Shown: positions 39,170-49,880 of the stretch, piece by piece
Layout of the letters: each line of letters opens with the position of its first letter
Numbering within the stretch: position 1 is the stretch's first letter
NCBI GenBank assembly: GCA_020746105.1
Contig: CM036619.1
Span: 3,187,395-3,251,394 of the forward strand
Direction: 5' to 3'
DNA: 64,000 nucleotides
DNA from: Trogon surrucura
Lineage: Eukaryota > Chordata > Aves > Trogoniformes > Trogonidae
The notes under the pieces: model-generated
What the model was told of the DNA's origin: nothing
Database searches by the model: none
The model's input: the letters and a program-made list of their open reading frames with translations, nothing else
Program-made: the position numbers and the translations under genes

Positions 39170-39398
39170 GCAAGGATGGGAGGGTGTCTAAAACATAGGA
39201 CCTTCCAACTCAATATGAGGAAAAAGTTTCTGACCATCAAGGTGATCAACCAGTGCAACAGGAGCCCAGAAAGGCTTCAAGATATTCAGAGATGGACAAG
39301 GTGCTGAACAACTTGCTCTGAAGTGGACGTTCTCTGAGCAGAAAGTTGGACTAGACACCTCCAGAGATCATTTCCAACCTGCATGAGTCTATGATTCT
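39170..39398 (+). mobile_element. Degraded CR1 3' end, sense
   Basis: Worn ORF end ('TATGAGGAAAAAGTTTCTGA', 'GTTGGACTAGACACCTCCAG') and tail (GAGTCTATGATTC). Old copy in the intron between the two exons. Confidence 0.82.
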
Positions 39399-39763
39399 TC
39401 AGTAGTTTGTCAGAATCTCAGTTACTGCATATAGAAAATTGCTCTGAATGAGTCAAAAGCAAAATGGGAAATGCATGCTTCGTATTTGTTGGGGTTTTTT
39501 TTTGTATTTTTCAGAGGAGTAACTGATAGATGCAATTTTACAAACATTTGTTGAAAGCACTTGGTATTCAGAATTTTTTTGACAGACTGCTTGGATACCA
39601 CAAATTTGACAGTTTTTTTCACAGAACAGAATCTGAGAAACTCAGACATTGAAAGTCACCTTTGGGTTGCCAGTGATACTTGTCCAATGGGATACTGGAG
39701 AGCAGTGGTGGGATTGACGGCGCTTGGGGTGAAGGACAACGATGCGCTGCAGAAGGTGGAGAA

Positions 39764-40290
39764 ATTCATAGGATCAGAGAAACTGGAAGGGACCTCTGGA
39801 GGTCATTTTGACCAAACCCTTTGCTCTTTCAGGGCCATTTAGAGCGGGTTGCCCAGGACCATGACCAGATGGCATTTGAATTTCCCCAAGGATGGAGACT
39901 CCACAACCTCCCTGGGCAGCCTGTGATAGTGCTCAGTCACTCTCATAGTAAGAAAGTGTTTCCTGATGTTTGGAGGGAACCTCCTGCATTTTTTTTAGTT
40001 TATCCCCATTGTCTCTGGTCCTGTCACTGGACACCACTGAAAAGAGTCTGGATTCATCTTCTTTGCTCCTTCCCTTCAGGTATTTGTATACATTAATGAG
40101 ATCCTCCCTGAGACTTCTCCAGGCTGAACAGTCCCAGCTCTCTCAGCTTTTCCTCACAGAAGAGATGCTCCAGACCCTTAAACATCTTTGTGGCCCTTTG
40201 CTAGACTCGCTCAGTGTCTCTCTTGTACTGAGGAGCCCAGAACTGGACACAGCACTCCAGGTGTGGCCTCACCATTGTTGAGTAGATGGG
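39764..40290 (-). mobile_element. CR1 outer copy, antisense, 3' part
   Basis: Worn reverse tail (ATTCATAGGATCAGAG), inverted 3' UTR and ORF end, as far as 'GGTGTGGCCTCACC'. Another antisense CR1 interrupts it at 40291. Confidence 0.92.
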
Positions 40291-40618
40291 AATCATAGAA
40301 TTACAGAATGGCCTAGGTTGGAAGGGACTCAGAGATCATCTAATCCAACCTCCCTGCCCTGGGCAGGGACACCTCTCAACTTGAGCCCAGGTTGCTCAAG
40401 GCCTCATCCAACCTGATCATGAACACCTCAAGGGAGGGGGCAGCCACAACCTCTCTGGGCAATTTATTCCAGAGTCTTGCCACCCTTGGACTGAAGAATT
40501 TTTTCCTAAGATCCAATCTAAATCTATTCTCCTTGAACTTAAATCCATTTCCCCTTGTCCTATCTCTGGACACTTCTGTAAAAAGTCCCTCCCCAGCCTT
40601 CCTGTAGGTGCCCTTCAG
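40291..40618 (-). mobile_element. CR1 inserted in a CR1, antisense
   Basis: Reverse octamer (AATCATAGAATTACAG) to the [20 protein letters not shown] region. It is 5'-truncated, in the same orientation as the copy it entered, and close to the 31770 copy in type. Confidence 0.94.
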
Positions 40619-40742
40619 GAGGGATCACCTCCCTTGACCTGCTGGCAATGCTTTGCCTAATGCAGTCCAGGATACCACCCCCCTTCTTTAGGGCAAGGAC
40701 CCATTGCTGTTCAACTTGGCATCCCTCCAGGAACCCAGGCCA
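40619..40742 (-). mobile_element. CR1 outer copy, antisense, 5' part
   Basis: Resumes with 'GGGATCACCTCCCTTGACCT' and extends upstream in the ORF; encodes remnants of SREVIPP and the ILDCIRQ segment. Confidence 0.88.
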
Positions 40743-41053
40743 TTTTTTTCCTGAACTTTGCCTTGAGAAAACTCCGATGCTGTGACCTGGGCCTGTGGCC
40801 ACCGTGGCAGTTTGTACCCCCCAGCTGTGGTTACTGACACTTTGCTTACAGATGGATGCGTAACCATCTTCTAACACACAGAAATACCTGTACGAGCATC
40901 AGTCTTGGTTTCTCCAGCACTCATCATTTTACCCTGACAATGGTAGCAGTGAATCACAGTAGCATTTCTACTACCAAACCACGGGCTCGCAATCAAGTTT
41001 TGCAATGTGCATGCGATCTGCATGTGCTACTAATGCCCAAACTAGCTGGGTTA

Positions 41054-41408
41054 GGACTGACCTCATTAATGTTTACAAATATCTGAAGGATGAGTGTCAC
41101 GAGGATGGAGCCAGGCTCTTCTCGGTGACAACCACTGATAGGAGAAGGGGTAATGGGCTGAAACTGGAACATAAGAGGTTCCGCTTAAACTTGAGAAGAA
41201 ACTTCTTCTCAGTGAGGGTGACGGAACACTGGAACAGGCTGCCCAGAGAGGCTGTGGAGTCTCCTTCTCTGGAGACATTCAAGACCTGCCTGGACACATT
41301 CCTGTGTAGCATAATCTAGGCATTCCTGCTCTGGCAGGGGGATTGGACTTGATGATCTTTCAAGGTCCCTTCCAATCCCTAACATTCTATGATTCTATGA
41401 TTCTATGA
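41054..41408 (+). mobile_element. Young CR1 fragment, sense
   Basis: Open from [20 protein letters not shown] through the ORF end to three octamer units. Member of the young subfamily and inverted relative to the 36421 copy. Confidence 0.96.
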
Positions 41409-41810
41409 TGATATTTCTCCGTGCTGTAATCACAACTCCTGCTGTAATGGAGCTTATCCAGTGAAACCCTTAAGAGGAGTGGTGCTTTTTTTTTTTTTTT
41501 GAAATGCCGCTATCCCTTTTTCTATTTTTATTCTTTGCTAGAATTGCATTAATCCATTCAATTAGAGTTTGGACAATCTCTGGTGGCCTTTGTTTCTCCT
41601 CTCGAGATGACACAGAGTGTGCGACGGTTTGCTTGCTGTTAAGAGTTGCCTGCACTGAGTGCTCTGCGAAGCAGGTAATGACAGTGCCTGTACTCAAAAC
41701 TGTTTTGCAAAATTGGAGAGGGTACAGTGAAGAGCTCCGACAACTGTTTGAAGTCTGCAAATCAGACTTTAAAATGCATGCCATCTGAACTCCCGTTTGA
41801 GACATCTTAA

Positions 41811-42178
41811 GAGGACTTGATCATGGTGTGTAAGTACCTCTCGGGGAAGAAAGACACCAAATAGATAGCATAGGGCTCATTAATCTAACATTCTCACACG
41901 TAACGAGATCAGGAGATAGGAGTCAAAGCTAGACAAATTCAATCATTCTGTATGAGGGTATCTAGCCATTAGAACTGCTTATTGAGGGGACGTGATGGAT
42001 TTGGCGTTGCTTCGAAACTTTAAATCAAGATTCAAGTGTCTTTTCATAAGAAATATTTTAGTCCGGCTGCAGTCTGCAGTCCTGATGCAGGAGTGATGGG
42101 ACGAAATTTTAAGGTAGGAAATCAGATTGGATAATCGGAATTGCTTTCTCTGGCCTTTAAAATCTATGAATCTATGAC
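41811..42178 (+). mobile_element. Ancient amniote-type CR1 3' end, sense
   Basis: It ends with 'TGGCCTTTAAAATCTATGAA' and TCTATGA. This is the tail I associate with the old CR1 lineages shared by birds, crocodilians and turtles, not the avian ATTCTATG tail. Upstream, worn matches to the same type remain: CATGGTGTGTAAGTACCT, AGCTAGACAAATTC and AAATCAAGATTCAAGTGT. Confidence 0.8.
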
Positions 42179-42457
42179 TGTATAATGCTTTTTAAAGTGC
42201 CTTTAGGTTGAAGAAATGCCCGTAAGATACTCTACTGTTGTTGGTCTGTTCACCACCCACATAAATTTGTGTGCTAAAGTCATTCCAGTTTGCGTGTGGC
42301 TTGTTCATGGCTTTTACCCCAAAAGTTGGTGCAGCTTTTCAGAAGAGGGATGCTGGGTGCACTGCTAGGATTTGGCAGAGCTAATCTACATTAGATAACG
42401 AACTTTAGAAGGTTATAAAACAGGAAAGAATGCCGGTGATCCGTTCTGCCTTGTACC

Positions 42458-42958
42458 ATATGGACATGGACCTGCTTGAGCACGTCCGGAGGAGGCCACA
42501 AAGATGATTAAAGGCTGGAGCACCTCCCGTGTTGAGGACAGGCTGAAAGAGTTGGGACTGTTCAGCCTCAAGAAGTCTCCAGGGAGACCTTATAGCAGCC
42601 TTCCAGTGCTTAAAGGGGGGCTACAGGAAAGATGCGAAGGGACACTTTATCAGGGAGTGTAGAGATAGGACAAGGCGTAATGGCTTTAAACTGAAAGAGG
42701 GTAGATTTAGATTAGATACCAGGAAAAAGTTCTTCACTGTGAACATGGTGAGACACTGGACCAGGTCACCCAGAGAAGTTGTAGATGCCCTTTTCCTGGA
42801 AATGTTCATGGCTAGATTGAACAAGGCTTTGAACAACCTGGTTTAGGGGAAGGTGTCTCTGCCCCTGGCAGCAGATTTGGAACTAGTGGATCTTTAAGTA
42901 CCTTCCCACCCAACCTGTTTTATGAATCTATGAATCTATGATTCTATGATTCTATGAT
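42458..42958 (+). mobile_element. CR1 LINE fragment, sense
   Basis: From 'ATGGACATGGACCTGCTTGA' through a frameshifted ORF end to several octamer-type tail units. Confidence 0.95.
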
Positions 42959-45580
42959 ATGGTCTCTTCAGGAAATCCAGCAAGCTCCATCTCAAGCTGT
43001 GTAGCAAAAGTCAGTGCTGTTCTTTGTGTTCCACCACGCACGTGGCTGAGCAAGGAACGGCTGCGTTGCAGATACTTGCCAGATGATGGTTTGCTCTCTT
43101 CTTGCGCTGGGCTCGGTGTGTTGGACATCCTGCAGGGTTGCATAAATCCAATCCTAGCTGCTTTTTTCCTTCTTTCTGCCTTACCCCAGCCTCTTTGGGA
43201 TTACCAGGTTCCCCGTTGTGTTTGGAGAGGAAACCGTGTACCTGAAATGCTCTTCTTCTCTCTTTTGGGCTGCTAAAGATGTCATGAGCTTCCCATGCTA
43301 TTCTTCTGTTGTGTAGATACCCAAAGTACCAGGGTGTGGGCAGTCTTGACTATATTTTTTCCATCTCTCGGGAATGACTATTTTTAATGAAACAAGAAGT
43401 CACCTTTGTACTGGGATTCAAAAGCACCATCAATTTTACATTGAATAACACTGCAGAAGTAAACACTGCATACTTTGTCCCTCTTTGCTTTCCTCGCTCA
43501 GAGGTCTGAACCTTTGAGGTGATTTAAATTCTCTCGGGTCAGTTCAGGACTTGCCTCCTGACCAAGTGGGATCTCTAGAGCTCTGAGCTGATCTTTGCTG
43601 ATCTCACATATAAATGTCTCCTACTCCCTTTTTCTGCTGTGAAAATTGAAATCTTTCTCATGTGTTGAATAAGAGTCCTAGCAAGAACATTGGTTCTGTT
43701 CATGTGCTACTGGATCACTCTGTTGTCAGGTACTGAGTTTACAGATTATTTTTTATCTCACTTCTTACAGAATTATCAAGGGGTAGACGGAGATTTTTTT
43801 TGTATTCTTTTCATCTGCTTTCTTCCTCCAGTTCTTTGGGGGCTGTCCCTGTTGAGCATAGGGAAGGCTGTCTGATAGTGCTTTGATTTAAGCCAGTTTT
43901 ATGGATATTTTTGTTTAGTTGATTTTTTCCTTTCAGAAAAAAAAAAAGAAATACCACAACACACACACACAAAAAAAAAAAAAAGAAGCTCAAATACTGG
44001 CTGAATTTGTCTTATTGATGACTTTTTTTTTTACTTGTTTTTATTAAGGTTTTGCATTTCTTTCAGCATACAGCTTTTAACTGCCTCTCAGTAAATGCCT
44101 TATAATTAAGTAAGATAAATAACACTTGTAAAAGGGGATTGGTTTGGTACTTCTTCTCTAGAGAGCTGATCAGTGGAGGATATACTGGAGGAATCAGCCC
44201 TGCTTTGGCCAGATGGAGAACCTGAGTGCTCTAATAGGTCTCTTCCCTCTCTAATTCCTGTTACTTTCTCATTAATGACTCCCTGTGACACGTTGGTGCC
44301 ATGCACAGTCCCATTACCTTGATGGGAGAGGCTGAGCAAAGGATTTTTCAGAATCCCCCAGGTGTGATAAAGTCTCCGGATGGTTTCTTATCCTCCATTG
44401 ATTTTTAAGGACTGCAGCAGCATAGACAACTCGTGCCAGACTCCCAGTTTATGTAAACTGGTGCACTTCCAACAGAAGGGAGCTCTTCTGAATGTGCCTC
44501 ATCCTGGAGGACTAGTGTACTTGGTTTAAAAATTAACCTTACAAGACTTCTAAAATATCTTGTTTTAACTGGCTTCACAGCATGTCTCCAGCACACGATG
44601 CTCCTTCAGTAGAGTTGCCGCTTGCGTGGCCAGAACTGGTAAATTGAAAGGGATTTTTCCACATCCAGCACAGGAACTACACAGATTTTGATAAAGCGAT
44701 TCTTGATCAAAGTATTACCCCAAAATACGTGAGCAGCCCCGAGATCCAGGAGACTCCAGTTGGAGTCTCAGTCCTGCTATTTCCTAGATAGGAGCCATAT
44801 CAAATGCCAGACTTTGACCATTACAGAGTGTGTGTCTTGTCCTTTTGAGATAAGTGACCTTTATGTAAGTGTGTAAGTATTACACTTGAATTAGACTATC
44901 ACGTAAAATTTTAAAATAGGGACTTAAACCTGAGTCATTTTCTCACCTGACTGACAAGCGCTTTCCTCTTCTCTTGCATTCCTGTCTCAGATTCTTTTGC
45001 ATGTGTGTGTGTTTTCCAAAATATTTAACAAATGTGAAGGCTGTTGGATTTGCCTCACTATAAAATATTGTGTGTGTGAAGTCTTGAACAGCTTTGTGCA
45101 ATAGAAAAACTGTTTCCTTCTCCAGTTTTCTCCAAAGCAGGCAGTAACAAAGGTCTGTACTGTTCTTGCAGAGAACCTCCTGTGTATCAGAGTTATCTCC
45201 CATCAAACTTACCTTCATTTGCAGGAAGATGCTGGCAGAGTAGCTTTCACTTTGAATTGCCCTGATTTTGCAGCTCAGGTTAGAAAGGTGCCTGGATGCT
45301 GTAGCTCCTGTTTTCCCTTCTGGAGTTGCACATGTGACATTAGCTTTCTTAGAAATTTGATGTCTTCACAAGTGCTTTCTCTACCCTGACTTGCTGTCCA
45401 TTCTCCATGGACCACGCTCTGCTTTGTTCTGAAGGGTTGATGGGCCCAGAAGGGTTTTCAGATGACACAAAATTTTGTCTTTGAAATGGACAGTGTATCG
45501 ATTGCGCGGGAGATTGATTTGCTGGGCTTGCAGACACGGGAAGAGAGGGAATTATAATATCTGCAAGATCTCTACAGGGT
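42959..45580. other. Single-copy sequence
   Basis: No exon or transposon recognised. An A-rich, CA-containing simple tract is at 43937-43984. Confidence 0.5.
43937..43984. repeat. A-rich tract with (CA)n
   Basis: A12, then a short (AC)5-6, then A14. Confidence 0.8.
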
Positions 45581-45739
45581 CAGAGAATCAAATAATGTTT
45601 TAGGATTGAAGGGACCTTCAAAGGTCATCTAGTCCCTCCTGCAGTGAGCAGGGACATCTTCTTCCTTATATCTAGTCTAAAACTTAACGTTTAATAGTTT
45701 AAAACCATTACACCTGGTCCTATTGCAACAGGATCTGCT
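45581..45739 (-). mobile_element. CR1 layer 1 (oldest), antisense, 3' part
   Basis: Worn reverse tail (CAGAGAATCAAATAATG), inverted UTR and ORF end with an internal deletion near 45660. It stops at 'CAACAGGATCTGCTC', where a sense CR1 begins, and resumes near 46127. Confidence 0.88.
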
Positions 45740-45791
45740 CAGTCTAGAGAAGAGAAGGCTCCGAGGAGACCTTATTGTGGCCTTCCAGTAT
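45740..45791 (+). mobile_element. CR1 layer 2, sense, left part
   Basis: Only 'AGTCTAGAGAAGAGAAGGCT' to CCTTCCAGTA ([16 protein letters not shown] type). It is cut by an antisense CR1 at 45792 and resumes at 46031. Confidence 0.88.
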
Positions 45792-46030
45792 TACAGAATC
45801 ACAGAATTGTCAGGGTTGGAAGGGACCTTAAAGATCATCTAGTTCCAACACCCCTGCCATGAGCAGGGACATCCCCCACTAGATCAGGCTGCTCAGAGCC
45901 CCATCCAACCTGGCCCTAAAACCTCCAAGGATGGGGCTTCCACCCCCTCTCTGGGCAACCTGTGCCAGGGTCTCACCACCCTCATGGGGAAGAACTTCTT
46001 CCAAAAGTGCAGTCTGAAACGATCCATCTC
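45792..46030 (-). mobile_element. CR1 layer 3 (youngest), antisense
   Basis: Reverse octamer (TACAGAATCACAGAATT), inverted UTR and ORF end up to GATCCATCTC. It interrupts layer 2 between CCAGTA and ATCTTAAGGG. Confidence 0.92.
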
Positions 46031-46126
46031 TATCTTAAGGGAGCCTACAAGAAAGCTGTTAAGGGACTTTTTAGGATGTTGGGTACTAATGGGACTAGAG
46101 GGAATGGATTGAAGCTAGAAATGGGT
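46031..46126 (+). mobile_element. CR1 layer 2, sense, right part
   Basis: Continues 'ATCTTAAGGGAGCCTACAAG' to GCTAGAAATGG. Its own 3' end and tail are missing. Confidence 0.86.
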
Positions 46127-46750
46127 CATTCTTATAGGCATCCCCCCTCTGCTGCTAAAGGGTCCTTCTGGAGCCTTCTAATCTCCTGGCTGAACAACCT
46201 CAAATGTCTCAGCTGTCATCTTCAGAGAGGTGTTCCAGTCCTTAAATCATTTTGGTGCCCTCCTCCGGAACCACTCCAGCAGATCCACATCCTTCTTACA
46301 TTGAGGGCTCCAGAACTGGACACATTACTCAGGTGGGGTCTCACCAGAACAGAGCAGAGGAGCAGAACCAACTCTCTTGACCTGCTGGGCACGCTTTTTT
46401 TGATGCAACCAAGGATGTGATTGGTCTTCCGTCTAGGAGCACACATTGCTGGCTCATGTCCGGCTTTTCATCTACCAGGGCTGCTCTCAATCCATGTGTT
46501 GCCCAGCCTGGATTGATACTGAGGTTTGCCACGACCCAGGTGAAGGATCCTGCACTTGACCTTGTTGGACCTCATGAGGTTCACACAGACTCACTTCCCC
46601 AGCTTGTCCAGGTCCCCGTGGATGACATTGGGCATGTCAACAGCACCGCTCAGCTTGGTGTCATCTGCAAATTGCTGAGGGTGCGCTCATTCCCACTGGT
46701 TATGCCATTGATGAAGGTACTAAGCAGCACAGGGGCAGTGCTGTTCTCCT
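46127..46750 (-). mobile_element. CR1 layer 1, antisense, 5' part reaching the RT active site
   Basis: Resumes with TTCTTATAGGC and runs further 5' than any other copy here. On the - strand it contains FADDTKLS, the reverse-transcriptase catalytic box (FADD codons at 46660-46671). The frame is broken by several shifts, so it cannot be functional. Confidence 0.9.
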
Positions 46751-47880
46751 AGAGAAGCAAAAGGTGATTAGTGAAAACTTGCAATTTATACATCCAGCAA
46801 AGAATAATAATTATTATCTTGGTGGTAGACAGTTCCTTGAGGCTCTATCTTACTGTGTTGCTGAACTCTACAGTAAAACCTGTTATTGAGAGCGAGCAAT
46901 TGGGGTGAAAATATCTGGTGGCGTTGAAGCTTGGTTTTGAATACTCATATTGTTCAGGCACATTAGTTACTTTTTATGCTGTTCAGTGACTTTTGCTGTC
47001 AACCCAGAGAAGCCCAAAAGAGGGGATTTTGTCTGTCAGTGGAAAAATAATCAACTTCTTCAAAGTTACAGGCCAAGTCCAAGTCTGCGGAGTCATTAAA
47101 ACAGAGGATTTCTTAAGTTTCTGCGGACATAATTGAGCCATGTTTCTAATCTGTTCTTTTTTCCTTCTTTAAATATTGAAGCGTGACTGATACCAAGTTA
47201 GGAGTTTTTACAACTGGAAACATCTTGAGAAAATCCTGCATGTAAATATCAAAAATGTCATTTATTTGTCATCTTTCATTGTGGGAGATCTTAAAGTGCT
47301 TTGCATACTTGATACGCTAAGTCCAGAAGTAGTGACCTGCTGTTAATTTGAAGGTGAATTTGAGACTGTGAACATTCAAAAATGCAACAGTACTCCTGAA
47401 TTGCTGCCGCTTTTTAATACACACATACATTTTTCTTAAATCTGACATCCCTGTGTATTGCAAGATAAACCTTCTGGGTGCTTTGAGGGTAGAGTATTCT
47501 CCTTTCTTGATGGAAAAGCCCAAGAAGCTCTTGAGCTCAAACAATTAGGTGATCACGGTGAAGCACTCCTGTTTTATCTGAGCCAAAACATAAAAAAGAT
47601 TTTGAGTGTTAAAGTCCTGAACAATAAGAATGAAGACATCAGAACTGAAAACAGTGTTTTGCCTCTTAATTGCTGTTCAGAGCAATGAATAGTTATTATG
47701 TGCTTTTTGCCTCTTCACTGAGGGCATGTTTCCAGCTGGAGATGCTCCGTGCGCAGTTCTGTGGGACCTCAAGACTTGAACCTCCTGAGGAGGAGAAGAA
47801 ATGGTTTCCCACTCCCAAGAGTTTTGCCTTGATCTCCTGGCAGAAAGCACAACTGCCTCCAGCCCTGGGCATTTCATGTA
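46751..47880. other. Single-copy sequence
   Basis: Nothing recognised. Confidence 0.5.
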
Positions 47881-48640
47881 TCACAGAATCACAGAATCTT
47901 AGGGATTGGAAGGGACCTCGAAAGATCATCCTGCCAGAGCAGGAACACCCAGATGATGTTAAACAGGAACGTGTCCAGGCAGGTCTTGAATGTCTCCAGA
48001 GAAGGAGACTCCACAACCTCCCTGGGCAGCCTGTGCCAGGGCTCTGTCACCCTCACTGAAAAGAAGTTTCTTCTCAAATTTAAGTGGAACCTCTTGTGTT
48101 CCAGCTTGATTCTATTACCCCTTGTCCTATCATTGTTTGCCACTGAGAAGAGCCTGGCTCCATCCTCGTGACACTCACCCTTGATATATTTGTAAACATT
48201 AATGAGGTCACCCCTCAGCCTCCTCTTCTCCAAACTAAAGAGCCCCAGCTCCCTCAGTCTTTTCTCATAAGGGAGATGCTCCACTCCCTTCATCATCCTA
48301 GTTGCCCTGCGCTGGACTCTCTCCAGCAGTTCCCTGTCTTTCTTGAAGTGAGGGGCCCAGAACTGGACACAATATTCCAGATGGGGTCTCACCAGGGCAG
48401 AGTAGAGGGGAAGGAGGACCTCTCTTGACCTACTAACCACCCCCCTTCTAACACACCCCAGGATGCCATTGGCCTTCCTGGCCACAAGGGCACAGTGCTG
48501 GCTCATGGTCATCCTGCTGTCCACCAGGACCCACAGGTCCCTTTCCCCTACACTGCTCTCTAACAGGTCGTTCCCCAACCTATACTGGAACCTGGGGTTT
48601 TTCCTGCCCAGATGTAGGACCCTACACTTTCCCTTGTTGT
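47881..48640 (-). mobile_element. Long young CR1, antisense, open RT C-terminal frame
   Basis: Octamers at the left (TCACAGAATCACAGAATC), 5' truncation at the CLHLG-type region at the right. The - strand frame is open for 229 codons (48578 down to 47889), from [14 protein letters not shown] through the whole ORF end. A short deletion sits in the 3' UTR (AAGATCATC directly to CTGCCAGAGC). It is the longest intact CR1 reading frame in the window, but lacks the RT active site and all 5' sequence. Confidence 0.97.
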
Positions 48641-48819
48641 AATATGAAGTGTTAGAAAGTTTTGTGCTGGGTCCATGGGATGGAGGTTTTCTTGCTGTTG
48701 CAAAGAGCCATACCCCATCATATCATTGCACGTGATGTGTGGATTCACCATTTATGGATTCGAGGGACCCAATTTATCAATTTGGGGGAAATGGTTATAG
48801 CTAGATGTTGTCCTGTCCT

Positions 48820-48948
48820 GCTCAAGGCCAGGCTGGATGGGACTTTGAGCAACCTGAGTTAGTGGGAGAGAAATGTCCCTGCCCGCAGCAGGGGGGGTTG
48901 GAACTAGATGATCTTCAAGGGCCCTTCCAACCTTAACCCTTCTATGAT
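48820..48948 (+). mobile_element. Short CR1 3' tail, sense
   Basis: 'CAAGGCCAGGCTGGATGGGA' through the UTR to TTCTATGAT; 130 bp, ending about 160 bp before exon B. Confidence 0.93.
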
Positions 48949-49107
48949 CCCCCTTTGCCTCATGAGTTACGTGTCCAAACACTACTTTATTGTACGGTTT
49001 AAAAATAAAATAAAAAACAAACAGGTGAACAAAAATCCAATTTTATTTTTTTTTCTCTGAAAAAAAATCTACTGCTTCTTCACCTTTTCTTCCTCTGCTG
49101 TTGACAG

Positions 49108-49177
49108 TGACCTCTCTGGAAAGAAACCTTCGATCTCTGGGGACCTCAAATGATACTCAAGAACTGCAGGAAGGACT
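49108..49177 (+). CDS. TSNARE1: TSNARE1 internal exon B (syntaxin-like region, continued)
   Basis: This 70-nt exon is preceded by a pyrimidine-rich tract and TTGACAG, and followed by the strong donor GTGAGT. Its first two bases complete the valine codon begun in exon A, and the following codons read TSLERNLRSLGTSNDTQEL and onward. The exon ends with two bases of a leucine-type codon (phase 2). It matches the remembered human TSNARE1 segment directly following that of exon A, including the S-L-G-T turn found in syntaxin-7/12-like N-terminal domains. A CR1 fragment ends about 160 bp upstream and another begins about 450 bp downstream. The next exon, expected to continue with a sequence resembling H-x-x-Q-Q-E-T-N-K-T, was not found in the remaining 14.8 kb. 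Confidence 0.9.
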
Positions 49178-49631
49178 GTGAGTTTATTTTGAATTACTGC
49201 AGCTCTCTTTTTAGCCCAGCCTTTTCACTTCTTTCCTCATCTATCCTCACCCTTTCTTCTGTTCTTTTTTCTGTAGCTGGACACTTTTTCTCAGGCTTGC
49301 TTTGTTGTTTTTTTTTTCCTTTCTGTCAGTGATTAATAATGGTAGGAGGTATATTGATTGTATAAAGCTTTGCTTGTGCCGGTTTCAAGTGGTAGAGAAT
49401 GGTAGGTAGATAACAGAAAATGATGAGCCACAGTGAAGGAGGATTTTCTTTCGTTGTGGCTGTGTTGGGTTTTTTGTTGTTGTTCATAGGGTTTTTTATT
49501 ATTATTTTTAATGTAAAACCAGAGTAGGATGCTCGTGTAGTTTTTTCCCTTTTTTTTTTACCTCCCCCTCCTCACCATTTACGGAAGACCACAAACCCAA
49601 GGGGAAAAAAAAATAATAAAAAAAAAAAGAG

Positions 49632-49880
49632 GAGAAGCACGAAGATATTCCTCTTGTAAGGAAAGGCTGAGAGAGTTGGGGCTCTTCAGCCTGAGGATGA
49701 GAAAACTCCAGGGAGAATTTATAGTGGCCTCCCAGTACAAAGGGGACCTATAGGAAAGATGGGGATAATGTTTTTAGCAGACTGTTGCGATAGGACGGAG
49801 GGTGATGGTTTTAAACTAAAAGATGGACTAGATGATCTTTAAAGGTCCCTTCCATCCCATGACATTCTATGATTCCATAG
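49632..49880 (+). mobile_element. CR1 LINE fragment, sense, internally deleted
   Basis: ORF end up to 'GGTTTTAAACTAAAAGATGG', then a direct jump (near 49824) to the last 60 bp of UTR and the octamer. An A-rich stretch precedes it. Confidence 0.9.

Noticed and set aside
47889-48578. A 229-codon - strand frame as a possible host gene
   Set aside because: It is the CR1 reverse-transcriptase C-terminal region; the same protein recurs at 53439 and 63389 and is followed by CR1 UTR and octamers.
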